DNA from: JANQJD01 sp965601685
GTDB lineage: Bacteria > Pseudomonadota > Alphaproteobacteria > Rhodospirillales > Rhodospirillaceae
Direction: 5' to 3'
Length of the DNA: 64,000 bases
Assembly: GCA_965601685.1 (NCBI GenBank)
Contig: CBFCWI010000001.1
Coordinates: 434,001-498,000 of the forward strand
In this document: piece by piece, positions 25,875 through 34,720 of the stretch
Layout: the number at the start of each line of letters is the position of its first letter
How positions within the stretch are numbered: position 1 is the stretch's first letter
Position numbers and translations under genes: made by a program
Notes under the pieces: model-generated
Told to the model about the DNA's origin: nothing
The model's database searches: none
What the model saw: only the letters and a program-made list of their open reading frames with translations

Positions 25875-26848
25875 TGGTCATGAGATCAAAGATTGTCGGA
25901 TGTGGAGCGTATCTTCCGGAACGCGTCATAACAAATGCTGAACTGGCGGAGCAGGTTGATACGACCGATGCGTGGATCATAGAAAGGACTGGTATTCTCA
26001 AACGTCACGTGGCAGCAGCGGGGGAACTGACATCGGATCTGGCAACTCAGGCAGCCAAACAAGCGCTGACAGCAGCTGGACTCACAGCTGTAGCACTGGA
26101 TCTGATTATCCTCGCTACGGCCACGCCTGATCATACTTTGCCAGCGACTGCTGCTAAGGTGCAAAGCCGGTTGGGGATGGAACGCGGGGCGGCATTTGAT
26201 ATCCAGGCCGTGTGCTCTGGCTTCATTTACGCGTTGACGGTGGCTGATCAGTTTATCCGCACTGCACAGGCACAGACAGTCCTTGTCATCGGTGCTGAAA
26301 CCTTTTCCCGTCTACTTGACTGGACAGACCGCAACACTTGCATCTTATTCGGTGACGGCGCGGGAGCCGTCGTGTTGCAGGCTGAGCCAGGAGTGGGCAA
26401 TTCTCAAGACCACGGCATTCTTTCGGCTCATATCCATACCGATGGGCGCTATTATGATCTACTGTATGTCGACGGTGGGCCGTCGTCCGGTCCAGCAACA
26501 GGCTTCTTGCGCATGATTGGCAAGGATGTCTTTCGGTACGCGATCGTCCATCTCGCCAATGTAGTAAACGAAGCACTAGCTGCTAATCATTTGACCCTCT
26601 CTGACATTGACTGGCTTGTACCCCACCAGGCTAATCGCCGTATTCTCGACGGAACGGCACGCAAGCTTGGTCTGCCAGCCGAAAAGGTTATCGTGACAGT
26701 AGAACACCATGCCAACACATCAGCAGCTTCTATCCCGCTGGCGTTGAGCGAAGCCCTCGCAGACAATCGTATTCGTCCTGGTCACCTTGTCCTCCTCGAA
26801 GCTATGGGCGGGGGATTGACCTGGGGGGCATGCTTGGTGCGGATGTAG
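25874..26848 (+). CDS. fabH: 3-oxoacyl-ACP synthase III (FabH)
   Basis: Starts fatty acid chains by condensing acetyl-CoA with malonyl-ACP. The 324-residue thiolase fold shows the Cys-His-Asn triad: Cys in AVCSGF, His in VPHQANRRI, Asn in HHANTSAAS, plus LLEAMGGGLTWG near the end. Start ATG 25874 overlaps the plsX stop by one base; ATG 25880 is the alternative. The 3' end overlaps the convergent hpnN gene by 47 bp, and ihfA, which usually follows fabH in alphaproteobacteria, is missing. Confidence 0.96.
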   Translation: MVMRSKIVGCGAYLPERVITNAELAEQVDTTDAWIIERTGILKRHVAAAGELTSDLATQAAKQALTAAGLTAVALDLIILATATPDHTLPATAAKVQSRLGMERGAAFDIQAVCSGFIYALTVADQFIRTAQAQTVLVIGAETFSRLLDWTDRNTCILFGDGAGAVVLQAEPGVGNSQDHGILSAHIHTDGRYYDLLYVDGGPSSGPATGFLRMIGKDVFRYAIVHLANVVNEALAANHLTLSDIDWLVPHQANRRILDGTARKLGLPAEKVIVTVEHHANTSAASIPLALSEALADNRIRPGHLVLLEAMGGGLTWGACLVRM

Positions 26849-29426
26849 TGTAGTGTGGCCGTGGCCAGGCAAGCATCAAGGCTGGTAATACGAGTAGCGT
26901 GGTCATAAGGGTGACTGTAACGGCGATGCTCAGAAGAAGGCCCATACTCGCTGTTCCAGGGTGAGTCGACAAAGCCAGACTGCCAAAAGAGGCAATAGTC
27001 GTAAGGGCACTTAAGGTGATGGCTTGAGGCGTGCTAGTATCCAGTAACGCCAGTAAACCGTGCTCTAGCCGTTCACGGAACACTAACTGGATGCCATTAG
27101 CCATGCCAAGGCCAAACAATAAGGGTAAGGCAATAATATTAGCGAAGTTATAATGTATACCAGTTACAACTGCGAAAGAGTTTGTTAAAAGAGATGCTAT
27201 TAAAAGAGGAAGAAAAGTCATTATAATGTCACGTGTTCGGCGTAATAAGAAGACCAGCAGAATGAGTAGAATGCATATAGTTGTAAAAGTTGCAAAAATA
27301 AAGGAATCTAAAACCACTTTGCTGCTTTCATAAAGGCTGACTGGCGTCCCAGTAGCCTGTGGCACCACAGCCTGCACCGTCTTGACAAACCGGCGTAGGG
27401 CTTCTCGGTCAGAGAGATCCTCCTGAGGATGAATTGCCACTCTCATGCGCCCATCAGTAGTGATTTCGCGGGCGTAGAGAGCAGTCGGCAGGTCGGCCAT
27501 GGCCACAGGTCCAGCCTGTAACCCCTGGCGCAAAATCTCCAGCTGTTGTGGCAGTGTAGCGAGTAGTGCCGTCTCAAGCTCTTGTAAGACAGTTTGGTCG
27601 TTCAGATCAAGCCGCCTGAGTGCGACTTGTAACCGTCGAGTCTCTGGCTCCAGAGTAGGAGGAGCCGCAAGAGTTCGCTCTAATGCTGCCAGTGCCTGTT
27701 GCACCGCTAGCGGTGATGGATCTGACAGTCGTTCGCTTCGGACGAATAAGGGTGACAGAAACGTCGCTAAGTCACTAATCAACCGTAGCTTCTCATCCTG
27801 CTCCTGTGGTACATAGTCGGACAGGGTGGTGACTTTTGCCACTGTTGGAATGTGAGAGAGGCGTTCAGTCAACGTATGCGCCTGTAGGGGCGAGTCTGCT
27901 AGCATGATGATACTTTGGGAATCCCAGCGTTCGTCCCGCATGATGTCACGCAACGCATGAACTGATTCTGTTGTGTGATCCTTCAGATTCAGGGGGTCAA
28001 GGTCGAAACGGGTGGCCGGTAGAACAGCCACTGACGCAAGCAGGAACAGAGCAGCTGTACTTTTCAGCGCGCGGGGAGAGCGAGCTGCGAGGAGCCAGGT
28101 GAGGAACTGAAGCGGTCGGATAGCGTGCTTTCGACAAGGCGTAGCACGAACGGGCAACAGCCTCAGTAAGGCTGGCAGCACAGTCAAATTGGTCAGCAGA
28201 GCGATGAACATACCAACACCCGCAATCAGGCCGAGTTCCGCAAAGCCTTGATAAGGTGTCGGTAGAAACGAGAAAAAGCCTATGGCTGCGCCCACAGCAG
28301 TCAGGGTCAGAGGGCCTCCGATGCTGGTGGTCGTCAACACGGCAGCGTTTTTTGGGCACTTCTTCATATGCTCTCCGTATCGTAAGCAGAAATGAATGCT
28401 GAAATCAACACTAAGGCCGATAAAGAGTACTGCAAACGCTACGGAAATGAGATTAAATTTCTCTACTAATAAGAGAGCAATCGCTGTAGTGAAAGTTAAG
28501 CCAACTATAAGAACAACAAGAGAGTATATGAAAAGTTTTATACTTCTGAGTCCCACTATCAAAAGCAAAGAAACCAAGACCAGAGAAGTCACATTAGCAA
28601 GGCCGATACTAGCCTCAACGCTCTCTAGTTCCTCCTCGGCTAAGGCAACTGAACCAGTCAAGCGCACCTGAATACCATGCGCGGGAGTTAAGTCGAGTTC
28701 AATAGCCAGGGCCTGGAGAGAGACCATGGCCCCCCGAGCTGGGTGTAGAGTGGTAAAGTCGAGAGGTGGCTGGATGACCAGGACTCGCCGCTGGCGGCTA
28801 CTAGAATCGTCCTGCATCACTTGTTCCCAGCTCAGGCTGGCAAACCGCCCTTGGGCCTGTGCTTCTACCACAACTGCTATCTGGCGTAGCATGAGTGCCA
28901 TAGTAGCCTGGCCTGTTGTGTCGTTCTCCTGATCCAAAGCCAGTGCTAATACGTCAGCAAGCCCTTTGAGAGTTGGATCACGATAAAGTGTGCTTAAGAA
29001 AGGCTGTGCGGTTGCTAGACGGTCACTCAGTTTCTCTAACGCTGTTACATCCATGTATAGAAGGCTATGCTGATGGAAGAAGGGATCACCAGCTAGGTCA
29101 TGAACGGTGCCGAACAGATTCGGCTGCTGGCGTAGACGGTTGGTCAGCTGCAGCGTTGCCTGATTGGCTAAATCGGGGGTCGCTCCATCAATCACAATCA
29201 CGAGGGTATCAGAGAACTGGGGAAAGACGGCGTCTAGTTCCTGTGACAGTTGGCGAAATGGTAGATCACGCGACAGCATGTCCGAAGTGTTAGTGTTAAC
29301 CTTGAAGTGACTTGTCACATACCACCCTGCTGCTATCGTCATGGCTGCCGTTACTAGCACAACAAATAGGGCTACCTTCTGCATGAGTTTTACCCATGCT
29401 TGTAAGACTCTGTTACAGATGGTCAT
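26802..29426 (-). CDS. hpnN: Hopanoid transporter HpnN (RND/MMPL family)
   Basis: Inner-membrane RND-type protein that in Rhodopseudomonas moves hopanoids to the outer membrane. About 870 residues in two halves, each with one N-terminal helix, a large periplasmic domain and a bundle of five or more helices. Visible features are an N-terminal helix after QKVALFVVLV, VLFIGLSVDFSIHFCLRYGEH in the first MMPL bundle and LLFGLGMANGIQLVFRERLE in the second. Start chosen at ATG 29426; a TTG at 29477 would add 17 residues. No squalene or hopene synthesis genes are nearby, so presence of hopanoids is inferred. Two internal stretches (about 27100-27310 and 28390-28570) are markedly A/T-rich. The 3' end runs into fabH. 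Confidence 0.85.
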   Translation of the reverse strand: MTICNRVLQAWVKLMQKVALFVVLVTAAMTIAAGWYVTSHFKVNTNTSDMLSRDLPFRQLSQELDAVFPQFSDTLVIVIDGATPDLANQATLQLTNRLRQQPNLFGTVHDLAGDPFFHQHSLLYMDVTALEKLSDRLATAQPFLSTLYRDPTLKGLADVLALALDQENDTTGQATMALMLRQIAVVVEAQAQGRFASLSWEQVMQDDSSSRQRRVLVIQPPLDFTTLHPARGAMVSLQALAIELDLTPAHGIQVRLTGSVALAEEELESVEASIGLANVTSLVLVSLLLIVGLRSIKLFIYSLVVLIVGLTFTTAIALLLVEKFNLISVAFAVLFIGLSVDFSIHFCLRYGEHMKKCPKNAAVLTTTSIGGPLTLTAVGAAIGFFSFLPTPYQGFAELGLIAGVGMFIALLTNLTVLPALLRLLPVRATPCRKHAIRPLQFLTWLLAARSPRALKSTAALFLLASVAVLPATRFDLDPLNLKDHTTESVHALRDIMRDERWDSQSIIMLADSPLQAHTLTERLSHIPTVAKVTTLSDYVPQEQDEKLRLISDLATFLSPLFVRSERLSDPSPLAVQQALAALERTLAAPPTLEPETRRLQVALRRLDLNDQTVLQELETALLATLPQQLEILRQGLQAGPVAMADLPTALYAREITTDGRMRVAIHPQEDLSDREALRRFVKTVQAVVPQATGTPVSLYESSKVVLDSFIFATFTTICILLILLVFLLRRTRDIIMTFLPLLIASLLTNSFAVVTGIHYNFANIIALPLLFGLGMANGIQLVFRERLEHGLLALLDTSTPQAITLSALTTIASFGSLALSTHPGTASMGLLLSIAVTVTLMTTLLVLPALMLAWPRPHYTTSAPSMPPRSIPRP

Positions 29427-29837
29427 TGCGTGTATCCCCATAATGCGGGTTATAGGGCTACAAGCGCTTGTCAGCAAAAGGGTTATTGAGCTAGTAGCCT
29501 ACCTGCCATCAATCACACTCTCCAGCAGGGACATGCTTCCAGCCCTTTCAATAAAATACTGGAAAGTATAGCACTGGGCTGAGTTTGTGTGTCGACAGAG
29601 CTGTTGCAGACGCTATATAGACCACGCTAGTGGGGGGATTACGGCTGCGGGGGCGCCTGCCAACAATTGAAAGTTGTCAATAAATTGTAATATGCAGGCA
29701 TCTACACTACGTCGTCCTAAACCTGGATCCTGTGCAGATTGCAAGACATGATGCCCTTGGGCCGAGGTAATGCGCTGAATCTTTCTAGCAGATTTCGCAT
29801 TTTCTATCATAACGTGCAATGAAGGAGCATGTCAGGC
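29427..29837. other. Divergent intergenic region hpnN / COQ9 gene
   Basis: About 410 bp without a supportable gene. A possible promoter for the plus strand, TTGAAA (29667-29672) and TAATAT (29688-29693), has a short 15-bp spacer. GAAGGAG at 29821-29827 is the ribosome site of the next gene. Confidence 0.45.
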
Positions 29838-30542
29838 ATGATAAATAGCTACGAGCTGAACAGAGACGAAGCTCGCGACCGGATCATGGCCGCTATTGGA
29901 TCCCATGTCGTGTTTGATGGTTGGAATCTCAAGAGTCTCAAAGCGGCCGCTCGGGAGGCGGGCCTGGAGACGAGTGCGGTGGTGCGGGTCTTTCCAAAAG
30001 GTGTAGGAGAGGCTATCACCCATTATTTTGACTGGGGAGACAGATACATGCTAACAGCGATGGGCAAACGCGATCTCGGAGCTATGAAAACACGAGAACG
30101 CGTCGGTGCGGCCATGCAGGTACGTCTCGATATGTTTGGCAGTCGGGAAGTAATGCGACGGACCTTGGCAACACTTGCCTTACCTATGAACACTCAGATA
30201 GGTCTACAAGCGACCTATCACACAGTAGATGCGATATGGCATGCATCCGGGGATACCGCGACAGATCTGAGCTTCTACACAAAGCGAGCTTTATTAGCAT
30301 GTGTTTATACAGCGACACTTCTGTACTGGCTCGAAGACACGTCAGAGAATAGCGAGGACACACGTGGATTCTTAGAACGCTGTCTAGCAAACATGCTGCA
30401 GTTAGCTGCAGTACGGCTATCTTTAGCGCAGCTCAGGCAGTCTAACCCAGCGCGTTTTTTATGGCGTCCCCCGCTGCAGATGACTAGTAGATCAGGCCGG
30501 TCAGTCACGCGGACACAATATCCTCAAACATTGTGTGTCTAG
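29838..30542 (+). CDS. COQ9 family protein
   Basis: Homologue of mitochondrial COQ9, a lipid-binding, TetR-fold helper of the ubiquinone hydroxylase COQ7. The sequence opens with a TetR-like helical part (RDRIMAAIGSHVVFDGWNLKSLKAAAREAGLE) and continues with the COQ9 domain, including the DAIWHASGDTATDLSFYTKRALLACVYTATLLYWLED stretch typical of the family in two overlapping blocks. About 234 residues. ATG 29838 is favoured because GAAGGAG lies 10 nt upstream; ATG 29829 is too close to it. COQ9 is essentially confined to alphaproteobacteria and mitochondria, which supports the taxonomic call. The neighbour usually seen, rpsU, is absent. Confidence 0.9.
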   Translation: MINSYELNRDEARDRIMAAIGSHVVFDGWNLKSLKAAAREAGLETSAVVRVFPKGVGEAITHYFDWGDRYMLTAMGKRDLGAMKTRERVGAAMQVRLDMFGSREVMRRTLATLALPMNTQIGLQATYHTVDAIWHASGDTATDLSFYTKRALLACVYTATLLYWLEDTSENSEDTRGFLERCLANMLQLAAVRLSLAQLRQSNPARFLWRPPLQMTSRSGRSVTRTQYPQTLCV

Positions 30543-30811
30543 TGAATGTATCTGTATACCAGTCAAAGGATTGATAGAGAATTGCTAGAGAATTGAGCAG
30601 GATACTGCAATCCTCTGCAGTGTGCATGATCAATCATCACGGTGGTATTGTCCTTTCTGATAACAGGCGATGGAGACCGGGTCTTGATAGCAGCACAAGG
30701 GACTGTCCTCTGACGTCAAGGCCCGTTTCAAGAGTTTTTATGGATTTTATAGAGAATCTTGCAGAGATATTCTATTCTGTATGCTGACTTCCGTGATACT
30801 TTGGCCATCTG

Positions 30812-30840
30812 CGGCGTGATTCTATCACATCATCACGCCG
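30812..30840. repeat. 9-bp perfect inverted repeat
   Basis: CGGCGTGAT (30812-30820) and ATCACGCCG (30832-30840), 11-nt loop; a smaller nested stem GTGA/TCAC can also form at 30816-30827. No T-run on either side, so it is not a standard terminator. It may be a repetitive extragenic palindrome or an RNA element. Confidence 0.6.
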
Positions 30841-31213
30841 GGTTCTGAGCGGAGGAGTCAGCCGATCGGCACGAACTGCCAAGAATGGGGATCACTGTAT
30901 GCCGCCACAGGGTCCGCTCCCCAGACCTTGTCGTAGGTAGCAAAACTCCGAATTGATAATGCGCTCCAGCACAGTCTAGGGAAGATTCTCGAGCCGGAGG
31001 CGAGGAACCGGCAATCCTCAGCCCTGCAAGCCCTCTCCTCACCGCTGCACACCGGTGATGTTTGTAGCTCTTCCCTCTTGGTGCACAACAGCTGTCAACT
31101 GCCGCGGGTCAATCGCCCCCTGATAGGCATTCGAGCATCTGGGAGAGGGATGCCTTGGCCATCTGACACACACGCCTTGTTTTCAACATCTTCAATCCTG
31201 TCTTTTTGTCTCC

Positions 31214-31241
31214 TTGACAAGCATAGGTTCGTTGTTACGAT
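31214..31241 (+). promoter_or_regulatory. Sigma-70-like promoter of rpmG
   Basis: TTGACA at 31214-31219 and TACGAT at 31236-31241 with a 16-bp spacer; transcription would start near 31248, about 35 nt before the rpmG ATG. The best -35/-10 pair noticed in the window. Confidence 0.6.
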
Positions 31242-31281
31242 GCTTTTTTTGAAAACTGTTTCTATCTGCGAGGAAACTACC

Positions 31282-31449
31282 ATGGCGAAACCTGCTACTG
31301 TTCTCATTAAGCTTGAAAGTAGCGCTGGGACTGGCTATTTCTATGTGACTAAGAAAAATCCTCGTAAAACAACTAAAAAACTAGAATTTCGCAAATATGA
31401 TCCTGTTGCCCGCAAGCATGTCGCCTTTCGTGAGGCTAAAATCAAATAA
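31282..31449 (+). CDS. rpmG: 50S ribosomal protein L33
   Basis: 55-residue L33 with AKPATVLIKLESSAGTGYFY, then TKKNPRKTTKKLEFRKYDP and the VFREAKIK-type tail (AFREAKIK). It is the zinc-free form: the cysteine pairs of the C+ type are absent. ATG 31282 with GAGGA about 9 nt upstream; reading frame upstream of it is not coding. Stands alone behind its own promoter. Confidence 0.97.
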   Translation: MAKPATVLIKLESSAGTGYFYVTKKNPRKTTKKLEFRKYDPVARKHVAFREAKIK

Positions 31450-31918
31450 GACGGAAAGCTGAAAGTCTTGAGGAAGCGGACTAGGGCTTTGCGTTTGGGC
31501 AGGAGGATTCTTGCTATGCTCCGCGGTACTAGCCTAGTTGGCCAACTCTTAGTGGACGGATGTCCCTATCATCATCACTATCACTACTCATGTATCCAGC
31601 ACCCAAGATGCAAGGGAAGGTTCGTAGGAGATATTTTACTCTCTTGAGTGGCTATGAGCGAGAGGCCGTTATGGCCTCGACAGACAGAGGCAGGAAAAGC
31701 CTCTTCATCCTTTGCCCATAATCAATATTATCAGCCTTCAGTAGTAAAGAAGAGAGTCAGTGCCGAAGCCTGACCATGTGGCCAGGAGGAAACGAAGCCA
31801 TGAGTGAGCAATCAATGCCACCGGTAATCGTCATTATCGGTTGGCTTCTGCGAAGAAATGTGTCCCACAGCCTGACCCTTCCGATTCGTGTCAAACGAAA
31901 AGAAAATGCTGTGGGGTA
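31450..31918. other. Non-coding region between rpmG and hspQ
   Basis: 469 bp between convergent genes, with no supportable gene. It holds two adjacent hairpins at 31662-31678 and 31686-31704, described separately. Confidence 0.5.
31662..31704. terminator. Pair of adjacent hairpins sharing a GAGGC/GCCTC core
   Basis: First hairpin GAGGCC-GTTAT-GGCCTC (31662-31678), second AGAGGC-AGGAAAA-GCCTCT (31686-31704), 7 nt apart. Because the stems share the same core they can also pair with each other in alternative folds. The position between convergent rpmG and hspQ suits a bidirectional terminator, but T-runs are lacking, so a regulatory or Rho-linked role is equally possible. Confidence 0.4.
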
Positions 31919-32242
31919 TCAGTTTGCCATTCGTGGCCAGAGAACATAGTGGCCATCCCTGAGCCCGGAAAAGTACCTGCTGATTTCTGGATGGAAAACT
32001 GGATGTCCGCTTTTGTCATCTAAGAGGTTCTGCTCTGAGACATAGGCGATATAGTATCCATCAGCGTTCTCAGCCAGCAGATGATAGAATGGCTGATTCT
32101 TGTGAGGCCGAACCCGCTCCGGGATAGCTAGCCACCATTCCTCAGTGTTGGCGAACATTGGGTCCACATCAAAAATTACACCGCGGAATGGGTAAAAGCG
32201 ATGACGTACGATCTGACCGATGTCAAATTTGGCAGCACGCAT
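31919..32242 (-). CDS. hspQ: Heat shock protein HspQ (hemimethylated-DNA-binding YccV-like)
   Basis: Small protein of the HspQ/YccV family; the E. coli member is a specificity-enhancing factor for Lon protease. Highly conserved segments: AKFDIGQIVRHRFYPFRGV, FDVDPMFANTEEWW, RPHKNQPFYHLLAENADG and YVSEQNLL. About 107 residues. ATG 32242 chosen; a TTG two codons upstream has slightly better ribosome-site spacing. Confidence 0.94.
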   Translation of the reverse strand: MRAAKFDIGQIVRHRFYPFRGVIFDVDPMFANTEEWWLAIPERVRPHKNQPFYHLLAENADGYYIAYVSEQNLLDDKSGHPVFHPEISRYFSGLRDGHYVLWPRMAN

Positions 32243-32612
32243 GAGCAATGTGCTCTCCGCGACTTCTACGGTGCCTTACGCGTTAATATAAAACGGATTG
32301 TACCTGTTATCCAACCGTTATCTTCTCTCTATGTCGTCTAGTGAGATGTGCGACATCCCCTACTCCCTTGGAGCAGTGAGTAGATAGTGTCTGATTGGTC
32401 TCAGTGTACTCTCATCTATACGGCGGATTTGTGTCTCTGCAACAGAGAAGCTCTGATGATCGTCTGGCTGTTCATCGCTGTGAAGGAGCTGCGTAGGGTG
32501 ACGAGAACAAGAGGCAGAAGAGGCAGTGACTGCGCCATGAGCGCTATGATACTTGCGCTGCCCAGGTATATCAAGGAGCTGAAGAGGTATTGGAACACCA
32601 CCTGGCTGAAAA
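32243..32612. other. Non-coding gap between tlyA and hspQ
   Basis: 370 bp on the far side of the tlyA stop, with no gene or RNA recognised. Reading frames on both strands lack family motifs. Confidence 0.5.
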
Positions 32613-33374
32613 CTACACCACTTGAGGATCTTTCTGTCGTACAGCATAAAGCAAGAACTCCTGATTCCCCTTTGCCCCAACAATCGGACTGGTGACTACC
32701 CCTAAGACATGCCATCTACAATACTGAGATAACCAATATGATATGCGATGACATACTTCATTCTGTAGTAGTGTATCACGGACTACCCCTCCCTTACCCA
32801 CCCGATTCCGGCCGACCTCGAACTGTGGTTTGATCAGTGCTATGAGCTGTGCGCCAGGACGTGTTAATGATAGTGGCGCTGGTAGCACAGTTTGCAACCC
32901 TATAAAGCTTGTATCACACACCACGAGGTCAACAGGTTCTGGCACCTGTGCTGTGCTGAGAAAACGAGCGTTTGTCCGTTCTAGTATCACCACCCGCTGA
33001 TCCTGACGCAGCCGCATTGCTAGTTGGCCATAGCCTACATCTACCGCGTAGACACGGGTAGCACCTCCCGCTAGCAAGACGTCTGTAAACCCACCAGTAG
33101 AGGAGCCGATATCCAAAGCTACTTTGTCATGCGATAGAACGCCAAAATAAGCAAGCCCATGCGCTAGCTTGAGTCCGCCGCGCGATACCCAGGGATGGTC
33201 ATGCCAGTGTAGGGTAATCTCTGCTGTCGCTGCTATTAACTGTCCAGGCTTCTCTAGGCGTTGCCCACTCTGAGACACACAGCCTGCCATTACCAGGGCT
33301 TGTGCTCTACCACGGTTCGCAGCCAGGTTACGCTCTACCAGCAGCTGGTCAAGGCGGATTTTTCCCTTGTTCAC
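32613..33374 (-). CDS. tlyA: TlyA family rRNA 2'-O-methyltransferase
   Basis: S4-domain (IRLDQLLVERNLAANRGRAQALVMAG, residues about 5-32) fused to a FtsJ-like Rossmann methyltransferase domain with SRGGLKLAHGL, the SAM-binding LDIGSSTGGFTDVLL and LIKPQFEVG. In mycobacteria TlyA methylates 16S and 23S rRNA and sets capreomycin sensitivity; the exact target in this group is not certain. 253 residues. GTG start at 33374 with GAGGG about 9 nt upstream. The dxs gene often adjacent in alphaproteobacteria is not here. Confidence 0.92.
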   Translation of the reverse strand: MNKGKIRLDQLLVERNLAANRGRAQALVMAGCVSQSGQRLEKPGQLIAATAEITLHWHDHPWVSRGGLKLAHGLAYFGVLSHDKVALDIGSSTGGFTDVLLAGGATRVYAVDVGYGQLAMRLRQDQRVVILERTNARFLSTAQVPEPVDLVVCDTSFIGLQTVLPAPLSLTRPGAQLIALIKPQFEVGRNRVGKGGVVRDTLLQNEVCHRISYWLSQYCRWHVLGVVTSPIVGAKGNQEFLLYAVRQKDPQVV

Positions 33375-33563
33375 CTGTTAGCCCTCACATTGTATCGGGT
33401 TCACACTGTTTTTCCTTGTCAAAGGTAGAGTCTTAAAGATCTCAGTGAGTCATATACACAGCAGGATCCCTGCCTCCTGCCACACGGGCGCGCAGTTGTT
33501 GCGATGGCAACTATCGGGCAATATAGTGCAGCACCTAAGGACCTAGCAAAGGACGCGACAGGC

Positions 33564-33986
33564 ATGACCGTGACGCTTCCTCCAGATTACCGGCCTTCTG
33601 AAGGCGAGCCATTCATGAACGAATCCCAGCTCGAGTATTTTCGCCAAAAACTGCTCCGCTGGCGCACAGAACTACTGCGCGAGGCCAATGAGACTCTGCA
33701 GAGTCTTCAGCAGGAGACCCTACAGGAGCCTGACGTGGCCGACAGAGCCTCACTTGAAACTGATCGAGCGTTCGAGCTGCGAAACCGTGCACGCGCTCGC
33801 AAACTCATCGCTAAGATAAACGCGGCCTTACAGAGAGTCGAGGATGGGACATACGGTTATTGTGAAGAGACGCACGAGCCCATCGGGCTCAAACGCCTAG
33901 AGGCTCGACCGATCGCTACCTTGAGTCTGGAAGCCCAAGAACGGCATGAACGCATGGAACGCACACATCGCGGCGCCTTCGAATAA
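33564..33986 (+). CDS. dksA: RNA polymerase-binding protein DksA
   Basis: Stringent-response cofactor that enters the polymerase secondary channel with ppGpp. Coiled coil from about NESQLEYFRQKLLRWRTE to KLIAKINAALQRVEDG, including the tip region ADRASLETD, followed by GYCEETHEPIGLKRLEARP. Of the four zinc cysteines of E. coli DksA only the first remains, which is common in alphaproteobacteria. ATG 33564 gives the usual LPPDYRPSE N-terminus and has AAGGA about 10 nt upstream; ATG 33504 in the same frame would add 20 residues but has no ribosome site. Confidence 0.94.
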   Translation: MTVTLPPDYRPSEGEPFMNESQLEYFRQKLLRWRTELLREANETLQSLQQETLQEPDVADRASLETDRAFELRNRARARKLIAKINAALQRVEDGTYGYCEETHEPIGLKRLEARPIATLSLEAQERHERMERTHRGAFE

Positions 33987-34720
33987 AGGCTTCTCTCTTT
34001 GAAAGCGCTCAGCTGGCCGGGAGGTTGAAACAGTTTCGTTTGTTTCGCAGTCTGTCCGAGTTTGCAGGAGAGAGGAAGAGGGGGAAATACCTCCTAGTGT
34101 GCTAGCTTGTGGTTGCGAGAGGGATTCGCGTCCTGGTGGCGGCTCAATTCGAGGTGAGGGGTACCAGGTCGGATGAGTGATCCTGTTCTCATTCTCAGAA
34201 TACTGTGGGAGTGCCCGCGTAGGACAGAGATTCTCAGACATGTGTGACTGTCTCTTTCCCCCGTAGGTGGTTGCTCTGGCTCTTCTCAGCCCGTTACCAG
34301 GGCGTAACGCTCCAGAACCCTTGAGAGCTTTATCTTTATATCGACTGCAGACACAGCATCATGCATAATGCTGGTGCGAATGATTTCTTTACCCTCTGCA
34401 GTAGAGGAAAGGCGATTGCTTGTAACGCTAGTGAGTGTTGCTCCGTTTGCAGCTGTCCAACAGCCACTTCTACGTGGTAAGAAGACGTTTATGCTGTATA
34501 GAGTGTGCCAGACAGTACCCTCTGTCAGGGGGTTTCGGAGCTTGACGTCATGGCGGATATAGTATTACGGTGCGGCGCCTTTTTTCTGTGGACAAAGGGT
34601 AGCAATTTGTAGGGGCTTATGTGGGGATTTTCTGTTTGATGCTTTTGATTTGTGCTTGCACATCTTGAAAGAGAGAGGAATAGAGAGGGGGATAGGGCAT
34701 AGGTGGATCTATGATCAGGT
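33987..34720. other. Long non-coding region dksA-ffh
   Basis: 734 bp with no gene that could be supported. A purine-rich tract (about 34668-34698) precedes ffh. The SRP RNA consensus (GGAAGGAAGCAG-like loop) was looked for because ffh follows, and was not found. Confidence 0.55.

Larger units (their letters stand above)
30543..31281. other. Long non-coding region before rpmG
   Basis: 739 bp without a convincing gene on either strand. It contains a 9-bp GC-rich inverted repeat at 30812-30840 and, at its end, a good sigma-70-like promoter for rpmG (listed separately). No tRNA, SRP RNA, tmRNA or RNase P signature was seen. Confidence 0.55.

Noticed and set aside
31078..31281. N-terminal extension of rpmG
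   Set aside because: The frame is open upstream, but L33 starts at the ATG at 31282 with its own ribosome site, and the promoter lies inside the extension.
33840..33960. Loss of zinc cysteines in DksA as a sign of decay
   Set aside because: Alphaproteobacterial DksA proteins commonly lack them and stay functional.
33897..34241. 114-codon minus-strand frame overlapping the dksA 3' end
   Set aside because: Antisense shadow plus non-coding DNA; no ribosome site or family.
34368..34562. 64-codon frame upstream of ffh
   Set aside because: No homology, and its start has no ribosome site.
33987..34720. SRP RNA beside ffh
   Set aside because: The conserved apical-loop sequence could not be found on either strand.
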